NCBI RefSeq assembly: GCF_002775205.1 | Contig: NC_036456.1 | Location: 21,167,968-21,231,967 of the forward strand | Origin: Xiphophorus maculatus | Taxonomy: Eukaryota > Chordata > Actinopteri > Cyprinodontiformes > Poeciliidae | DNA length: 64,000 nt | Reading direction: 5' to 3' | Shown: one piece after another, positions 24,628 through 36,346 of the stretch | Layout: the number at the start of each line of letters is the position of its first letter | How positions within the stretch are numbered: the first letter of the stretch is position 1 | Translations under genes and position numbers: made by a program | The notes under the pieces: generated by a model | The model's input: only the letters and a program-made list of their open reading frames with translations | The model's database searches: none | What the model was told of the DNA's origin: nothing

Positions 24628-25729
24628 GTTCAGCAGTGGAAACTTATTTACTGCGTGTGAAGAAAACTAAACTAAAACCTCAGAATAAATTTGTTCAAAC
24701 TGCAGAAAATCCCTCAGTGTGTTAAACCAAAGCAGAACCTTCAGGTTGTTTCTGTTATTTTGTCTAAAAATATCTTTGAAATAAAATAACTCAAATGATC
24801 CAGAAGTTTTTCTCCTTTTTTATCATCTTTATTCATAAAATCAAAGTTTAAAATTATTCTCATGATTTTAACTTTATTCTGAAAAGCAAAGGAAACAAAA
24901 ACCCAGATGATTTCCTGGTTCAGTTTAAACTGATTGAAGCTGAAAGTTTTGCTGTAACTCTCATGTTGTTTAATTTCTGTCTGATTTACATAAAACCCAT
25001 AAATTGATGATAAATCATTGATATCTGACCAGTCCCAGTGGGTCTGGACTCCAGTTCTCCCAGTGACTCTGCCTGGATCAGACTGGAGGATTTGACTGGT
25101 TTAGATCCAGTTGGTTTCCTCTGAGCTCCAGCTGCAGCTTTAAGAGTCCTTCATGTTTTCACCATCAACCATCAGTGAGTTAAAGACATCATGTCTGATC
25201 AACCAGAGGATCAATAATCCATCAATAAACCTGCTGCTTGATGGGATTGAAATAAACAAAGTATTATCTTTATTTTATTTAATGTGTTTAATTCTTCCAC
25301 AATCAGCCAGATTATAATAAAAAGCTCAGAAACAAACAGAAACTATTGGAGAGTCATGGTGTGCGCCCTGCTGGCTGACTCTGGTACTGCAGCTGGAAAC
25401 ATTCTCAGTTTCTCATAAAGAATCTTAACTTTTTATTTTTCTCCACAGTTTTAATAGAGATGGTAGCAAATGACAGCAAAGGAAAAATATCATTTTCTGA
25501 AAAACAAAAAAGGAGTCAAACTAAAGTAGTTTCAGTGAAACTAAGAGGTTTTCCATCAACTGCAGCCTGAACAGAGAAGGATAAAACCTGAAGAGGAAGC
25601 AGATCAGTTTGTTCTAGTGGATCAGATCTGTAGTCTTTCACAGGGAAACCTCCAATCCAGAACCAAGAACAATCTGCTGACACAAGATCTTGGGATTTCC
25701 TGCTTTGCTCTTCTTCTTCTTCTTCTTCT

Positions 25730-28561
25730 CCACGTCGGGATGATTGTGTCTCTCAGGCCTCCAGCCAGCAGGACAAACCTCTCTGTGTTTGTCAGTGAGC
25801 TGGAAGACGTGCAGCAGACGCTTCTTCATCATTTCAGGTGATGATGATGATTTGGCTCCTGAGATCTACGGCTTGCTGAAGGCAAGAGGAAGAATCTAAC
25901 TTCTGCAGCAGAACTTCAGCAGATTTTCTCAGTGAGGAGGAGATGATGTGGCTCTGAAACAGATTCAGGATCAAATTAACATATTTTACTTTAATAAAAC
26001 TCGTTTTGTATCAACATGCAGTAAATCATAAAAGCAGCAGTTCCTTCACCTGTTTCTGTTTTCTCTGATTATCGGTCTGTTCTGACAGCTGAATAAATCA
26101 CAGCTGAATCGCTCTCTGAAAATCACAATGCAGAAAATGAATCACCACAGGCAGAATGTAGGAAAAACCAGCATGATGTTCATGAACCGGAGGAAGAAGA
26201 TTCATCAGAAAACAGCAGCTTTGTTCCCTTTATGTCATTCTGAGGTGAAATAAATCTGATTTTATCAACATTCAGTGACACATGAGAAACTTTCTACATC
26301 CTCCAGTCAGAACAACCATCATAAATAAAAACATTCATGGTGTCAAAGTTCATATTATGTTGTTAGAGAGAAAGTTCATCAGTTTCAGTCACATCATCAT
26401 CATCATCATGATGAAGCTCACAGTTATTCACCAAATCACATCAAATCAAATCATCTTCATTAAAATGCATCTCCAGAGTCTGAGAGGGAAAATGGCGTCA
26501 TTCAGTGAAAACATCACATCCCTTAGTTATCTATTAGTTATCGATTAGTTTATTAGTTATCTATTAGTTTATCAGTTATCTATTAGTTTATCAGTTATCT
26601 ATTAGTTTATCAGTTATCTATTAGTTTATTAGTTATCTATTAGTTTATTAGTTATCTATTAGTTGATCAGTTTCTGGAATTTTCGTTTTCAGTTTCTAGA
26701 GTTGTGTATCTCAGGGTAGCAGCTCGTTGGATTATTTCTCTTACTTTCAGTTTCATTTTTTATTTTTGAATCTTTCATTTCTGTGTTTCTGGCAGGAAAT
26801 TAGTTTTTTTGGACAGCTGGTCCTTCTGGGTCGGATGATGAGCAGCTGGATTTATTTTTAGAAATACTTTTTATACTTTGCTCAACTTTAGTAACTCTTT
26901 GAAGAATCTTGAGTTAATATGAGTTACAGCAGCATTTAGTTTTCCACAAAGTATTGAGAATAGAATCAGGCTGCAGCTTTAATCTGAGACTCAGACATCC
27001 TGTCTACTTCCTAGACTAGGATTAAAACTTTCCTTTACAATAAAACTGATAACCTGAACCAGTCAGACTGAGTTTTATCTGTAGATCTGCTGCTGGAGGA
27101 CAAACTGACCACTTCTTTTTCTATTCTCTCTGTCCAGAAGAGCCTGATTGTTGTCATTATTATGAGTTGTAATCCAGGTATTTGTAGATTCAGTAAGTGC
27201 ATAAAGTGGCAGCCAGAGCTGAGAGAGTTCAGGTTTTACGGCGCGATGCAGTGGAGCTGAACCCAAACATCACATCCATCTGATTCCTCAGGCTGCAGCT
27301 CAACATGGAGGCTGTACCTGTTGTGTCTGACTTGTGATGCATATGTTTGATGAATATTTCTCCATAACTGCTGTCTTGTCGTCTCACTGTTGAGTCGACT
27401 GCAGCTGAATCTCTGTCTGTGAAATAAAAACACACAAGAAACGAGATGCTCACATTCAATCAGAGCAAAACTCTCAGATCAGTCAGGATTTAAAAAACAT
27501 GTGAAAATATTAAAGCAACATCTGAAGACATCAAACTGGACGATGAAGGTCAGAGAAAAATAAGACTTTTAATGGACAAAGTCCCCAAATTAGTGATAAA
27601 GTTGCTTAAGTCAACATTTCATCTTAGTGCTGAAATGATTTGTGAGTAAAAATGTGAAGGAACCTGATCCAGTTTTATTGGGTCATTCAGGAGAAACAGG
27701 AACAAAATCACAACAAACCTGATGATGAACCAAGTCAGACAGCTTAAAGGGAAATTCTCCCAAATATCTGGTGAACGTATCAAACGTTGAAATGTGAAGA
27801 TAGTTCACTAATGAAAAACATTTTCTTCATTATTCTGGATTTAATCAAATGAAATGACTGCAGAAAGTGAAACTTGTTCTTTTCTCATCAACCTCTCAGT
27901 TAGTCTGGTTTAAGTAATCCTGAGTTTTCTGGATCTGGCTGCTGGAGGACAAACTGAGCTCCTCTCTCTGACGCTTTTTCCTACTACTCTCCAGTTAGAG
28001 ATTATAATTTTACTAAAGCTACATTAAATCAGACACAATGTTTGGGTTTTTCTTACTGGAAACCAGTTTTAGCAGCAAACACAAAGTTACAGTTAAAACA
28101 CTCCTAAGATTAGATAAATATTGCAAACACAGCAACATTATGACATATTCATGGTAAATAGCTATTATTGTCAATAAGAGTTTGTTCTTAATAACTCAGC
28201 CAGTTAAAGAAAAGTTAAATAAATTCAATAAACAGAAAGTTCTGCCCTGCTGCTTTCATTGTTCATTAAGGAGGAAATAATGTATAAAAACATTTATGCA
28301 ACAATCATTTTAAAACTCAACTTAAAATGCATGAAGCTTCTGACAACATTTCCTGTTTTATTGTTTGTGGTTCAACAGGAAACCACAGAGATCCACTTCA
28401 CTTCACTTTCCACTGAGGCAAAAAGCATCAGAACCGAGCCCATCAGAACCGAGCCCATCAGAACCGAGTCCATCAATAAACAGAAACAACTTTAAACTCA
28501 TTTAAATAATGACCTGGTTTTAAACTGTGTGACTGAACTGCAGTGACTGTTTCTGCCTGTG
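25730..28561. other. Intergenic between FcRL B and FcRL E
   Basis: This separates two convergent FcRL genes. I see no supported exon. It contains a 19-bp tandem array (26524-26668) and a 15-bp CATCAGAACCGAGCC triplet repeat (about 28430-28475). The rest is AT-rich sequence with short chance frames. Confidence 0.6.
26524..26668. repeat. 19-bp tandem repeat
   Basis: About 7 copies of a unit close to AGTTATCTATTAGTTTATC, with TTAT/ATC variation. Confidence 0.9.
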
Positions 28562-30336
28562 TTAGCAGAACTGAACTGAAACCTGTTTTCCAGGTGAGAA
28601 CAGTGAAGTTGTGTTGAACCTGGTTCCATCAGAACCTTTTCTCCTCTGGTTCTCCTCATGATGACCTGATGTTGTGACATGGTCGCAGGTCTCGCTGCCG
28701 TCGCTCATCAGTTCTTTCTGATCTGAAATCAGACGAAACCAGGATGAGACCACAGTAGGGAAACATTAAAATACTGGAACATTTTTAAAATACTGGATGT
28801 AAATGAAGTATTTTTATAATGAAGGTGAAAGAGATGTGGACTGGAAAACCAGTGAGGCTCACCTCTTGACTTGTTGCAAAGGCGCCGTCCCAGAAAAACG
28901 AACATAATCAGAACAAACAGAGACGCAAGAGGCAACAACACGTAGAGAAGAAGAGAGGAGGAGGCCTGGGCAGCAAGGGGAGTTTGGGTAGAAGGGATGG
29001 AGGGTTCCTCTGAAACAGAGAAATAATTTGAATCCCATTTCCTTACTGTGCAGCTCAGAGTGACGTCATCTCCCTCCATCACAGGGAGGACAGGACTCTG
29101 CAGGATCACTGATCCACCTCAACACAGAGACAAACTACAGCATTTCATCCATTTCCACACAGCTTCAGCAACACTAACTCCACAGTCTGATCTTACCAGA
29201 GACAGAGAGCTGGATGCTGCTGCTGCTGCTGGAGGATCCAGACATGGACTCACACCAGTACAGACCAGTATCTGATGGATACAGGTAACTGATGCTGCAG
29301 GTAGAACCATTTAATTTCCCCCATCCATCTCCACATCGGTTCCTGGTTCCTCTGCTTGTGTTTCTCCTCACAGTCCATCCATCAGGTCTATTTTCATCCT
29401 CACAGATCAGAGTCACTGATTCTCCTCTAAAGAACTGAGATCTGCTGGGACTCACAGTCAGAGCAGCTGGTGATGAACAACAACAAAAAGTGGTTTTACA
29501 AATTATTGTAGTTTTGTTTTTATAAACCAAAGAGCTGCTGCAGGAGCCAAACCTGTTGACCAACGAATCATAAAATGTTCTTTCTAAAAAGCTTCACTAA
29601 CCTTGAATGGTTGGACAAACCTGCAAGTAGGTCAAGACTGCAAAATAAAACATGGATCAGATCTTATAAATAACAATGAGCTTTTATTGTCACTAAATGT
29701 AAAAGGTTTGTTTATGGTCAAATAGAGATGCAGATTTAAAAGAGTTTGTTATAGTTGTGCCTTTACTGTATTTTATTGTTTATTCTGTTTTGATTTATTG
29801 CATATTTCTATCTTTGTGTGATAGAAATAGTCTGTTTGTTCTGATTGTCACATTTCCTGTTTTTCCAAAAGCAGAAAACTGATTTCCAGTTTTCAGACAT
29901 GAAATGATCCTAGTGGCAGTTTTTACAAAACTGACCAGAGACCCGTTTACTGTGTCCAGTTCTCCAAACAGGCTTCACTTATTTTGCTTTATGGAAAATA
30001 CAATATGATGTTTATTGTCATGATTATGTTTCCAGTCCAGACGTCTCTCCGCCTCCCATGGAGGATGAATACGAACAGTTCCTTTTTCTACATGATTCAC
30101 TTAGAGCTCAATTGTATAGTTTTAAATTGTTGTTACGTTTTTCTGAGTCGATAGCACCTTTTATTTTGTTGCACCTTGTCAAAGTGACAAAGATAATAGA
30201 GACATTTAAATGTGTGGCTGTTTCCTGTTGTCTCATTTTAACTAGAGTTTCTTCTTTTCTTCAGTTTCAGGATAAATGAAATAAAAACAGTGATTCTCTA
30301 CTTACAGGTCAGACAGTGAAACGATGTTTCCGTCAT
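28562..30336 (-). CDS. Fc receptor-like membrane protein E, Ig2 collapsed
   Basis: Minus-strand exons in order: 30336-30306 (31 nt) and 29637-29602 (36 nt) for the signal peptide (MTETSFHCLTF...), 29466-29197 (Ig1), 29117-28863 (Ig2 remnant read through into stalk and membrane span), 28722-28562 (tail, stop). This gives 250 aa in one frame. Ig1 has TLICEDE, the extra cysteine pair and GLYWCES, as in A and B. Ig2 keeps only its first strand up to TLSC, then runs through former intron sequence into EEPSIPSTQT and a membrane span (LLLYVLLPLASLFVLIMFVFL). If the remnant is skipped (29197 joined to 29009), a 214-aa single-Ig form is also in frame. The tail (DQKELMSDGSETC...) has no tyrosine. It lies tail-to-tail with copy B. 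Family assignment is confident; which splice form is used is unknown. Confidence 0.75.
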
Positions 30337-30420
30337 TGCAGCTCTGACTCATTGAGCAGTTTTACGTTTTTTTTACTAGAAACTAAGTGAAGTCTGAGCC
30401 CACCCTCTTCCTGTGCTGAT
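30337..30420 (-). promoter_or_regulatory. Putative promoter-proximal region of FcRL E
   Basis: Just upstream of the ATG (minus strand) lie a perfect AP-1 consensus TGAGTCA (30345-30351) and an ETS/PU.1-type core ACAGGAAG (about 30407-30414). Such sites are usual near myeloid receptor genes. No TATA box is seen and the start site is unknown, so this is inference from motifs only. Confidence 0.25.
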
Positions 30421-32382
30421 GTTCTTGTTCAACCCACATTTATCACCTAAATGTGTCACAGCAGCAAAAAAACAAAAGCATAAATAAAAACACATAAAAA
30501 CAACAAACAATGAGGACTTTAATCATGGACAGTAATCAAGTATCTTCACAGGGTTCAGTTCAGTTTTCACACAAATCCAATTCAGTTTTTACTAAGAAAC
30601 AACTAAATTCAGTCCAGTCCTAACTTTGATCCAGTCCAGGTTTTACAGAGAGAAATGGCTTTTCTCAGAGAAATATAATATAATGCATCAACATTTAATC
30701 AGCAGCCTCAGCTGAACTCTGCCAGTTAACAAGTGATGTCACAGTCACACCGTTTTTCAACTGGCCGGAGCTGTGAGTGGGTGGGGCTACAGGTGAGAGC
30801 CTGAGCAGGACAGGACGGCTTCACCTGAGGGAAGGTGAGGTCTGAGATCAAATCAAACTACTGGACTCAACTGATCAGCTTCATGTTCCTCTGGACCAGA
30901 GAACCAGGCTGAACCAGAACCAGAACCTGCAGCATCAGTCAGAACCAGAGCTGGACTCCTCTGAGCTGTTTTTGTTTTTTAACTCTCATGAAACACACTG
31001 ACACCCCATGACCTCTGACCCCATGCATGTCTGAGATGTTCCTCTGCTGCAGCAGGACTACATTACCCAGAATTCCACAGAATCCAGCTAATGACCCATT
31101 TAATTATAAAGCAACAGGAAGCTGCTGACCTTAGAGACTAAAACTCAAACCTCTGGTCAGATTTTTCCCTGGAGCTCCAGAGGGGAGGAAAATGATTTTG
31201 GTTCAATAATTCATATCTGAAAGCCAGAAAGTATTTCAGGAGTTTATGTTGTTATTCTAGCAGGAGGCTGGAGCTGAGGTTCGGAGTAAGGAATCTGATT
31301 CTGACCAAACCTCAGAGTTCATCAGTCCTGACCCATAAAGCTCACTGGTGTGTTAAAACCTGAAAACATGAAGGACAGGAAGTCCTGAGGCTCAACAACC
31401 AGCTGACCACGCTGAAAATGTGACAGAAATAAAATGACCTCATCTTTCATTTTATGTAACAGCGCCCTCTGGTGACAGGATGTCGGCATAACATTCATTT
31501 TTAAATTGTAGATGTAGCACTATTTGATGTTTATAATGTAGCAGTACTTAATGCACTGAAGGACTAAATAGCTTCTGACATCAGAAAACTAAATTGGTCT
31601 GCTGGAGCTGTCGTCAGCAATCAATAAAACAATACAAGAGAGTAACTGTTTTCAATACTATGTATTTTTTTTAAAGAAGAAAATTAAATAAACAATACAA
31701 AACATACATGGAAACCAAAATACAATAAATATATACACAATACTGCAGTTGATGTTCTAATGTGCACAGAGTCCTTCACTTTTCCCCGCTTGGTCAACAC
31801 AGTGTCTGGGTAGTGTGTCTGTGTAATGAGAAGGAGGGGAAAGTTCATGGACCATCAAACTCCTACCAGACCAGTATGGAGTGAAATTCGGTTCTCCTGG
31901 CTCCAGCCAGATCTTAGAAGCTCGCCATCCTTTAACCCCAATAGGGGAAATCACCTGGCCTGTATTAAAATAAACAGGACCAGTCAATTACCAGCCTGCT
32001 AGTTAACTAGACTTGTTCAGTTGTACACATAAATAAATACAATTATACATAAATAAATGCAATTATACCTACAATCAATTATTTAAGACAAAGATATTTA
32101 ACATTTATCACATCTTAAACACATATATTGCATTTAAAAGTTAGATTGTGTGTTTGATGATCACACAATTTGGCTATCACCATCAATATGTCAAACAAAC
32201 AAAACATTCATGTTCACTACTCACCAATTCCTTTTAAAGATCAGTGCATGGCAGCTTCATGGCTCCAAGCTCACTGGATATTCAGATCTACATGGTTTAT
32301 ATTGTGAGTTTTTTAAACAAAGTGCATACAAACAAAGAAAGAACCAATTGTTTGACAGCACAAACCTGCAGCTCCTTTGTCT
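30421..32382. other. Intergenic; one unassigned open frame
   Basis: Mostly unremarkable sequence between FcRL E and the LINE pair. An unrecognised 76-codon minus-strand frame lies at 31757-31987. Part of it (from about 31961 down) follows a fair splice acceptor tttattttaatacag. I cannot name its family; it may be transposon-derived. Confidence 0.45.
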
Positions 32383-32394
32383 CCAGCTCTCCCT

Positions 32395-34850
32395 TCTTCT
32401 TCTTCTTCTTTTTTGTTTTATGGCGGTTGGCAAACAACTTTCAGGTGCATTACCGCCACCTTCTGGACTGGAGTATGAACCAGATGCCTAAACCCTATAA
32501 TCTCCCTATTAGACCTGTTTTTCTAAGAAACCTAAATACGGAATTAAAAACCACATCTCCAGAAGATTTTTGTAGCAGATCTCTAACATTTAATTTAACT
32601 TTATTCCTATTTAACTCTTCTACTAATTCCTCTCTTTCTAGATTATATTTATTACATTCCATAAAAATATGTATAACTGTTTCCAACTTTCCACAAAAAT
32701 TACATAACCCCGTACTATGTTTATTTATTATTTTCAAAGTACTATTTAGCCCTACATGTCCAAATCTTAACCTAGATATAATATCTTCCTCTTGTTTATT
32801 CCTATTTTCCTTTCTACACTCCCCCACTTTTTTTTGAATACTATAATAAAACCTTGCCTTCTTTTCACCCTCCCATTGTTCCTGCCACTTCTTCTTGTAA
32901 TATATTTACTTATACTCTTTATCTCACTTTTACTATACTTAACTTTCAATTCAATTTCACTTCTCTTACTCGCACTCTTTGCAAATGTATCTGCTAATTC
33001 ATTTCCAACTATTCCAATATGCGCCGGAATCCAAATAAATTTAACAGTAGATCTATGTATCCCCATTTTATGTATTGATTTATTTATATCTATCAATATG
33101 TCTTGTCTTGCTTCCGACTCTTGTTCCATAATACTTATTAATGCACTACTTGAATCAGAACAAATTAAAACTTTCTTGTCATTTAATTCTTCACTCCATT
33201 TTAACGCCATTGAAATAGCCAGTAACTCTCCTGTGTATACATTCAAACTATCCGTTAATCTTTTATTTTCCATGATGTTTAAATCTGGAATTATAAATGC
33301 TATCCCTACTCTATCATTTACCATTTTTGATGCATCTGTGTATATTTGTAAGTATTCTCCATATTCCCTTCTTATGTATCTTTCCACCTCTCCTTCTACT
33401 GTTTGTCTTCCTTCTTCCAACAATGTTAAATCAACTTTCATTTCTTTTTGTATCCATGGCGGATTACATGAAAAATCCACCACCGGGCTAATTAAACATT
33501 GATCTAATCCTATTTCCTTTATTTCTTTATTTATTATCCATCCAAAACTATTTACATTTACATTCTTAACATTTTCTTGACATGGTTGTAATATATTATT
33601 TATAGGATAACTTTTTTTATGCCCTTTTACGTTTGCCCAGAACCCTACTCCTAATTGTTTCCTTCTTAACTCCAATGGCATTTCCCCCATTTCTACCTGT
33701 AGTGCTGACACTGGTGTTGTCTTCATTGCCCCACAGCAAATTCTTAACGCTTGATACTGTATTTTATCTATTTCTTTTAATAAGGTACTAGAGGCAGAAT
33801 TATATACCACACATCCATAATCTATTACCGATCTAATAAGTCCAATATATAATATCTTCAAAGTTTTCCTACCTGCTCCCCATTCTTTACCTCTTAAACA
33901 TCTCATGATATTTAATATTTTTTTACTTCTCTCTATTATTTTACTAATATGTATTTTCCATGTAAGCTTTTTATCAAACCATAAACCTAAATATTTGAAT
34001 TTATCTACCCTTTCTACTTCTTTATCATACATTTTTAATTTTATCTTAGTGCCTACCTTCCTATTAGTAAAGTTAACAAATTTAGATTTTGAACTTGAAA
34101 TTCGAAATCCCCATTCTAGCGCCCAATCTTCTACCTTACCTAACGCTTCTTGCATTTTATCATTTATAAATTTTATATTTCTTCCCCGTTTCCAAATAAG
34201 ACCATTATCCGCAAATAAAGTCATTCCAAACTTACCTTCGATTTTACTAAAAATATCATTAATCATTATTATAAATAACATTGGACTTATAATACTACCT
34301 TGAGGAGTGCCATTTTCAGTTAAACATTTTGAACTTATTTCATTTCCTATTTTCACTCTTATATTTCTATCAGTTAAAAAGTCTTTGATCCAATTATAAA
34401 TTTTTCCGCTTAGCCCTATTTGTCTAATTTTAATCAGTAAACCTTCCTTCCATAACATGTCATATGCCTTCTCAATATCCAAGAACACTGCCATTAAAAC
34501 CTCTTTATTCACCTGTGCTTTTCTGATTTCATGTTCAAGCTGTATCATAGGATCTATCGTACTTCTTCCTTTCCTGAAGCCATATTGATATTTTATTTTT
34601 TCTCTCGATTCTAAGAAGTAAATTAATCTATTATTCACCATTTTCTCCATTACTTTGCCAACACAAGATGTTAACGCTATTGGCCTGTAACTTTCAGCTA
34701 ACTGAGGATCCTTACCTGGTTTACATATAGGAATAATAATTGATTCTTTCCACTTATCTGGCAAAGTTCCTTCTTCCCATATTTTATTATATAGTTTTAG
34801 TAAAACTAATTTACTCCTTTCATTTAAGTTTTTAAGCATAACATAATTTT
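32395..34850 (-). mobile_element. I-type LINE, 5'-truncated (F)
   Basis: Flanked by perfect 12-bp target duplications ccagctctccct (32383-32394 and 34851-34862). On the minus strand it starts inside ORF2, just before the reverse transcriptase. It ends with a short 3' UTR carrying a GGCGGT/ACCGCC stem-loop (32420-32459) and a GAA-repeat tail. Its 3' end matches that of element G (35021-40316), so both belong to one RNase-H-bearing I/Nimb-like group. Truncation at the 5' end is the normal outcome of target-primed reverse transcription. Confidence 0.93.
32495..34839 (-). pseudogene. LINE ORF2 (RT, RNase H, zinc knuckle), 5'-truncated
   Basis: Open from 34839 to about 32830. The reverse transcriptase blocks include SYRPIALTSCVGKVMEKM, FRKGRSTIDP, VFLDIEKAYD and NGTPQGSIISPMLF. 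The catalytic block reads FADN where element G has FADD, so one catalytic aspartate is lost. RNase H follows: YTDASK, GELLAISMAL, CSDSSSAL, WIPAHIGIVGNELAD. A frameshift in an A/T run near 32830 separates the C-terminal part (32495-32827), which holds a knuckle CNFCGKLETVIHIFMEC. No endonuclease is present. This copy is inactive. Confidence 0.9.
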
Positions 34851-35152
34851 CCAGCTCTCCCTCTCACAGCTGATTGGGAAAACTGGAGCAGGCCTGAAAA
34901 ACCTACTTCAGGTGCAGTGATTGGCTGATTGCACTGTGTGACTGACTGTCACTCTAACCAATGAAGTAGCAAAGGTGGGACTAAGGCAGTTTTTACCCTG
35001 GGTTACATAGACTTGTTATTTGACTTCGGGTTTTGGCTCGACGGAAGCCGCGAGGTGGTGGTGTTTTCGAGCAGCGAGAGTTTTTGAAACAACTTTACAA
35101 AGGGTTTTGTTATTTTGGCGGTTGGCATAAACTGGAGTGTGACTGGATTGGG

Positions 35153-36346
35153 ATGACCACAAAGGTAGATGGGGGTGGTGATGAAGATGATATGGATTTT
35201 GACGAATGGACTACGGTAGGTAGAGGAAGGGGTAGAGGGAAGGAAAAAGTTTCGAAAGATGATAGAGAGATTGGTAACCTAAATAGTAAGAGAAGTTTGG
35301 AAGAATATAGTTCAGATGAAGACAACAGAGTGGTTAGGAGGAAAATGGTAAATGAGGAGTTCAAGGTAATACTTAAATTCAGGAAGGAAGATATGAACAT
35401 AAACCTCAGTCCGATAGCAGTGTCTAGAGAAATAAAAAAGAAACTAGGGGAGGTTGAGTTTGTAAAAATCTTGCGAGATGGTAATATGTTGATAAAATGT
35501 AAGTCTGAAGAACAAAAGAATAAAAGCATGCAGATTGATAACATTTGTAAAAAGGTTGTGAGTGAAAAGAAAATTGTTGGAGAAAACAGAGTGTCACGTG
35601 GTGTAATCACAGGTATTCCGCTTGAGGAAGATTTAGAAAAACTTAAAAGAAATATACATGGTGGTGAAGTGCGGAGATTGAAAAGATTGTTAAAATCTGT
35701 GGATGGGGAGAAAATAGAAAGTTTTTCGATACTTCTGGAGTTTCAAGGTGATGTTCTTCCTGATAAAGTGAAAATTGGGTTCTTGAGTTTTCCTGTTAGA
35801 CCTTATATTCCTCCTCCCTTGCGATGTTACAAATGTCAAAGGTATGGTCACATAGCATCAGTGTGTAAAGGGAAGCAAAGATGTGCTAAATGTGGTGGAG
35901 ATCATCGATATGATGAATGTGGAGCAGATGTACAGTTGAAATGTTGTAACTATGGTGGTCAGCATAATGTAGCATATGGAGGTTGTGAAGCAAGGAAAAA
36001 GGCAGCAGAAATTCAACAGCTGAAAGTAGTTAAAAACATTTCTTATGCAGAGGCAACAAAAAGTGTTCAAGAAAAAAGAATAGTTCAGAAAAATCAGCAA
36101 GTGTCTTCTAGTCCAAATCGTGGACCAAGTCAAAAAACAATGTCAGGAATGGAAATTACAATGGATAAATTAATTTTATTCATGGCTTATGTTATTAATT
36201 GTACTGATCAAGTGAAACAGAAAACTGAAAAAATCAAGATTATAGTGAAAGGTGCAGAAAAATTTCTAGCTGTGAAGGATTTATCTTGGGAGTTGATAAA
36301 TAAAAGGCTTGAAATAGATGGGAAGCAAGGTGGAGGAAGAATTTAA
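35153..36346 (+). CDS. LINE ORF1, Gag-like nucleic-acid-binding protein
   Basis: 397 aa from ATG 35153, preferred over an upstream non-ATG extension because it follows a plausible 5' UTR. An acidic, Arg/Gly-rich N-terminus (VGRGRGRGK) is followed by a central domain and then CCHC knuckles: CYKCQRYGHIASVC, CAKCGGDHRYDEC, and a third in which the second Cys is replaced by Tyr (CCNYGGQH). Such ORF1 proteins coat the element RNA and chaperone it in the RNP. The stop TAA overlaps the ATG of ORF2 (TAATG). The frame is intact, but the lost Cys may weaken RNA binding. Confidence 0.9.
   Translation: MTTKVDGGGDEDDMDFDEWTTVGRGRGRGKEKVSKDDREIGNLNSKRSLEEYSSDEDNRVVRRKMVNEEFKVILKFRKEDMNINLSPIAVSREIKKKLGEVEFVKILRDGNMLIKCKSEEQKNKSMQIDNICKKVVSEKKIVGENRVSRGVITGIPLEEDLEKLKRNIHGGEVRRLKRLLKSVDGEKIESFSILLEFQGDVLPDKVKIGFLSFPVRPYIPPPLRCYKCQRYGHIASVCKGKQRCAKCGGDHRYDECGADVQLKCCNYGGQHNVAYGGCEARKKAAEIQQLKVVKNISYAEATKSVQEKRIVQKNQQVSSSPNRGPSQKTMSGMEITMDKLILFMAYVINCTDQVKQKTEKIKIIVKGAEKFLAVKDLSWELINKRLEIDGKQGGGRI

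Larger units (their letters stand above)
18788..25729 (+). repeat. Segmental duplication, copy B (FcRL)
   Basis: Same orientation as copy A (1993-8046). It carries FcRL B, six GGTTCTGGA units (about 19036-19090), about 1.1 kb at 22080-23250 missing from A, a longer CTGT/CTGC tract and no SINEs. The right edge lies in the CTT microsatellite at about 25710-25729. Confidence 0.9.

Noticed and set aside
24142-24660. 172-residue cysteine/leucine-rich frame
   Set aside because: It is almost entirely the CTGT/CTGC microsatellite read as protein, and its length differs between the two duplicates.
32792-33502. Plus-strand 236-residue hydrophobic frame that looks like a multi-pass membrane protein
   Set aside because: It is the antisense of the A-rich LINE F ORF2; Phe/Leu/Ile richness follows from base composition.
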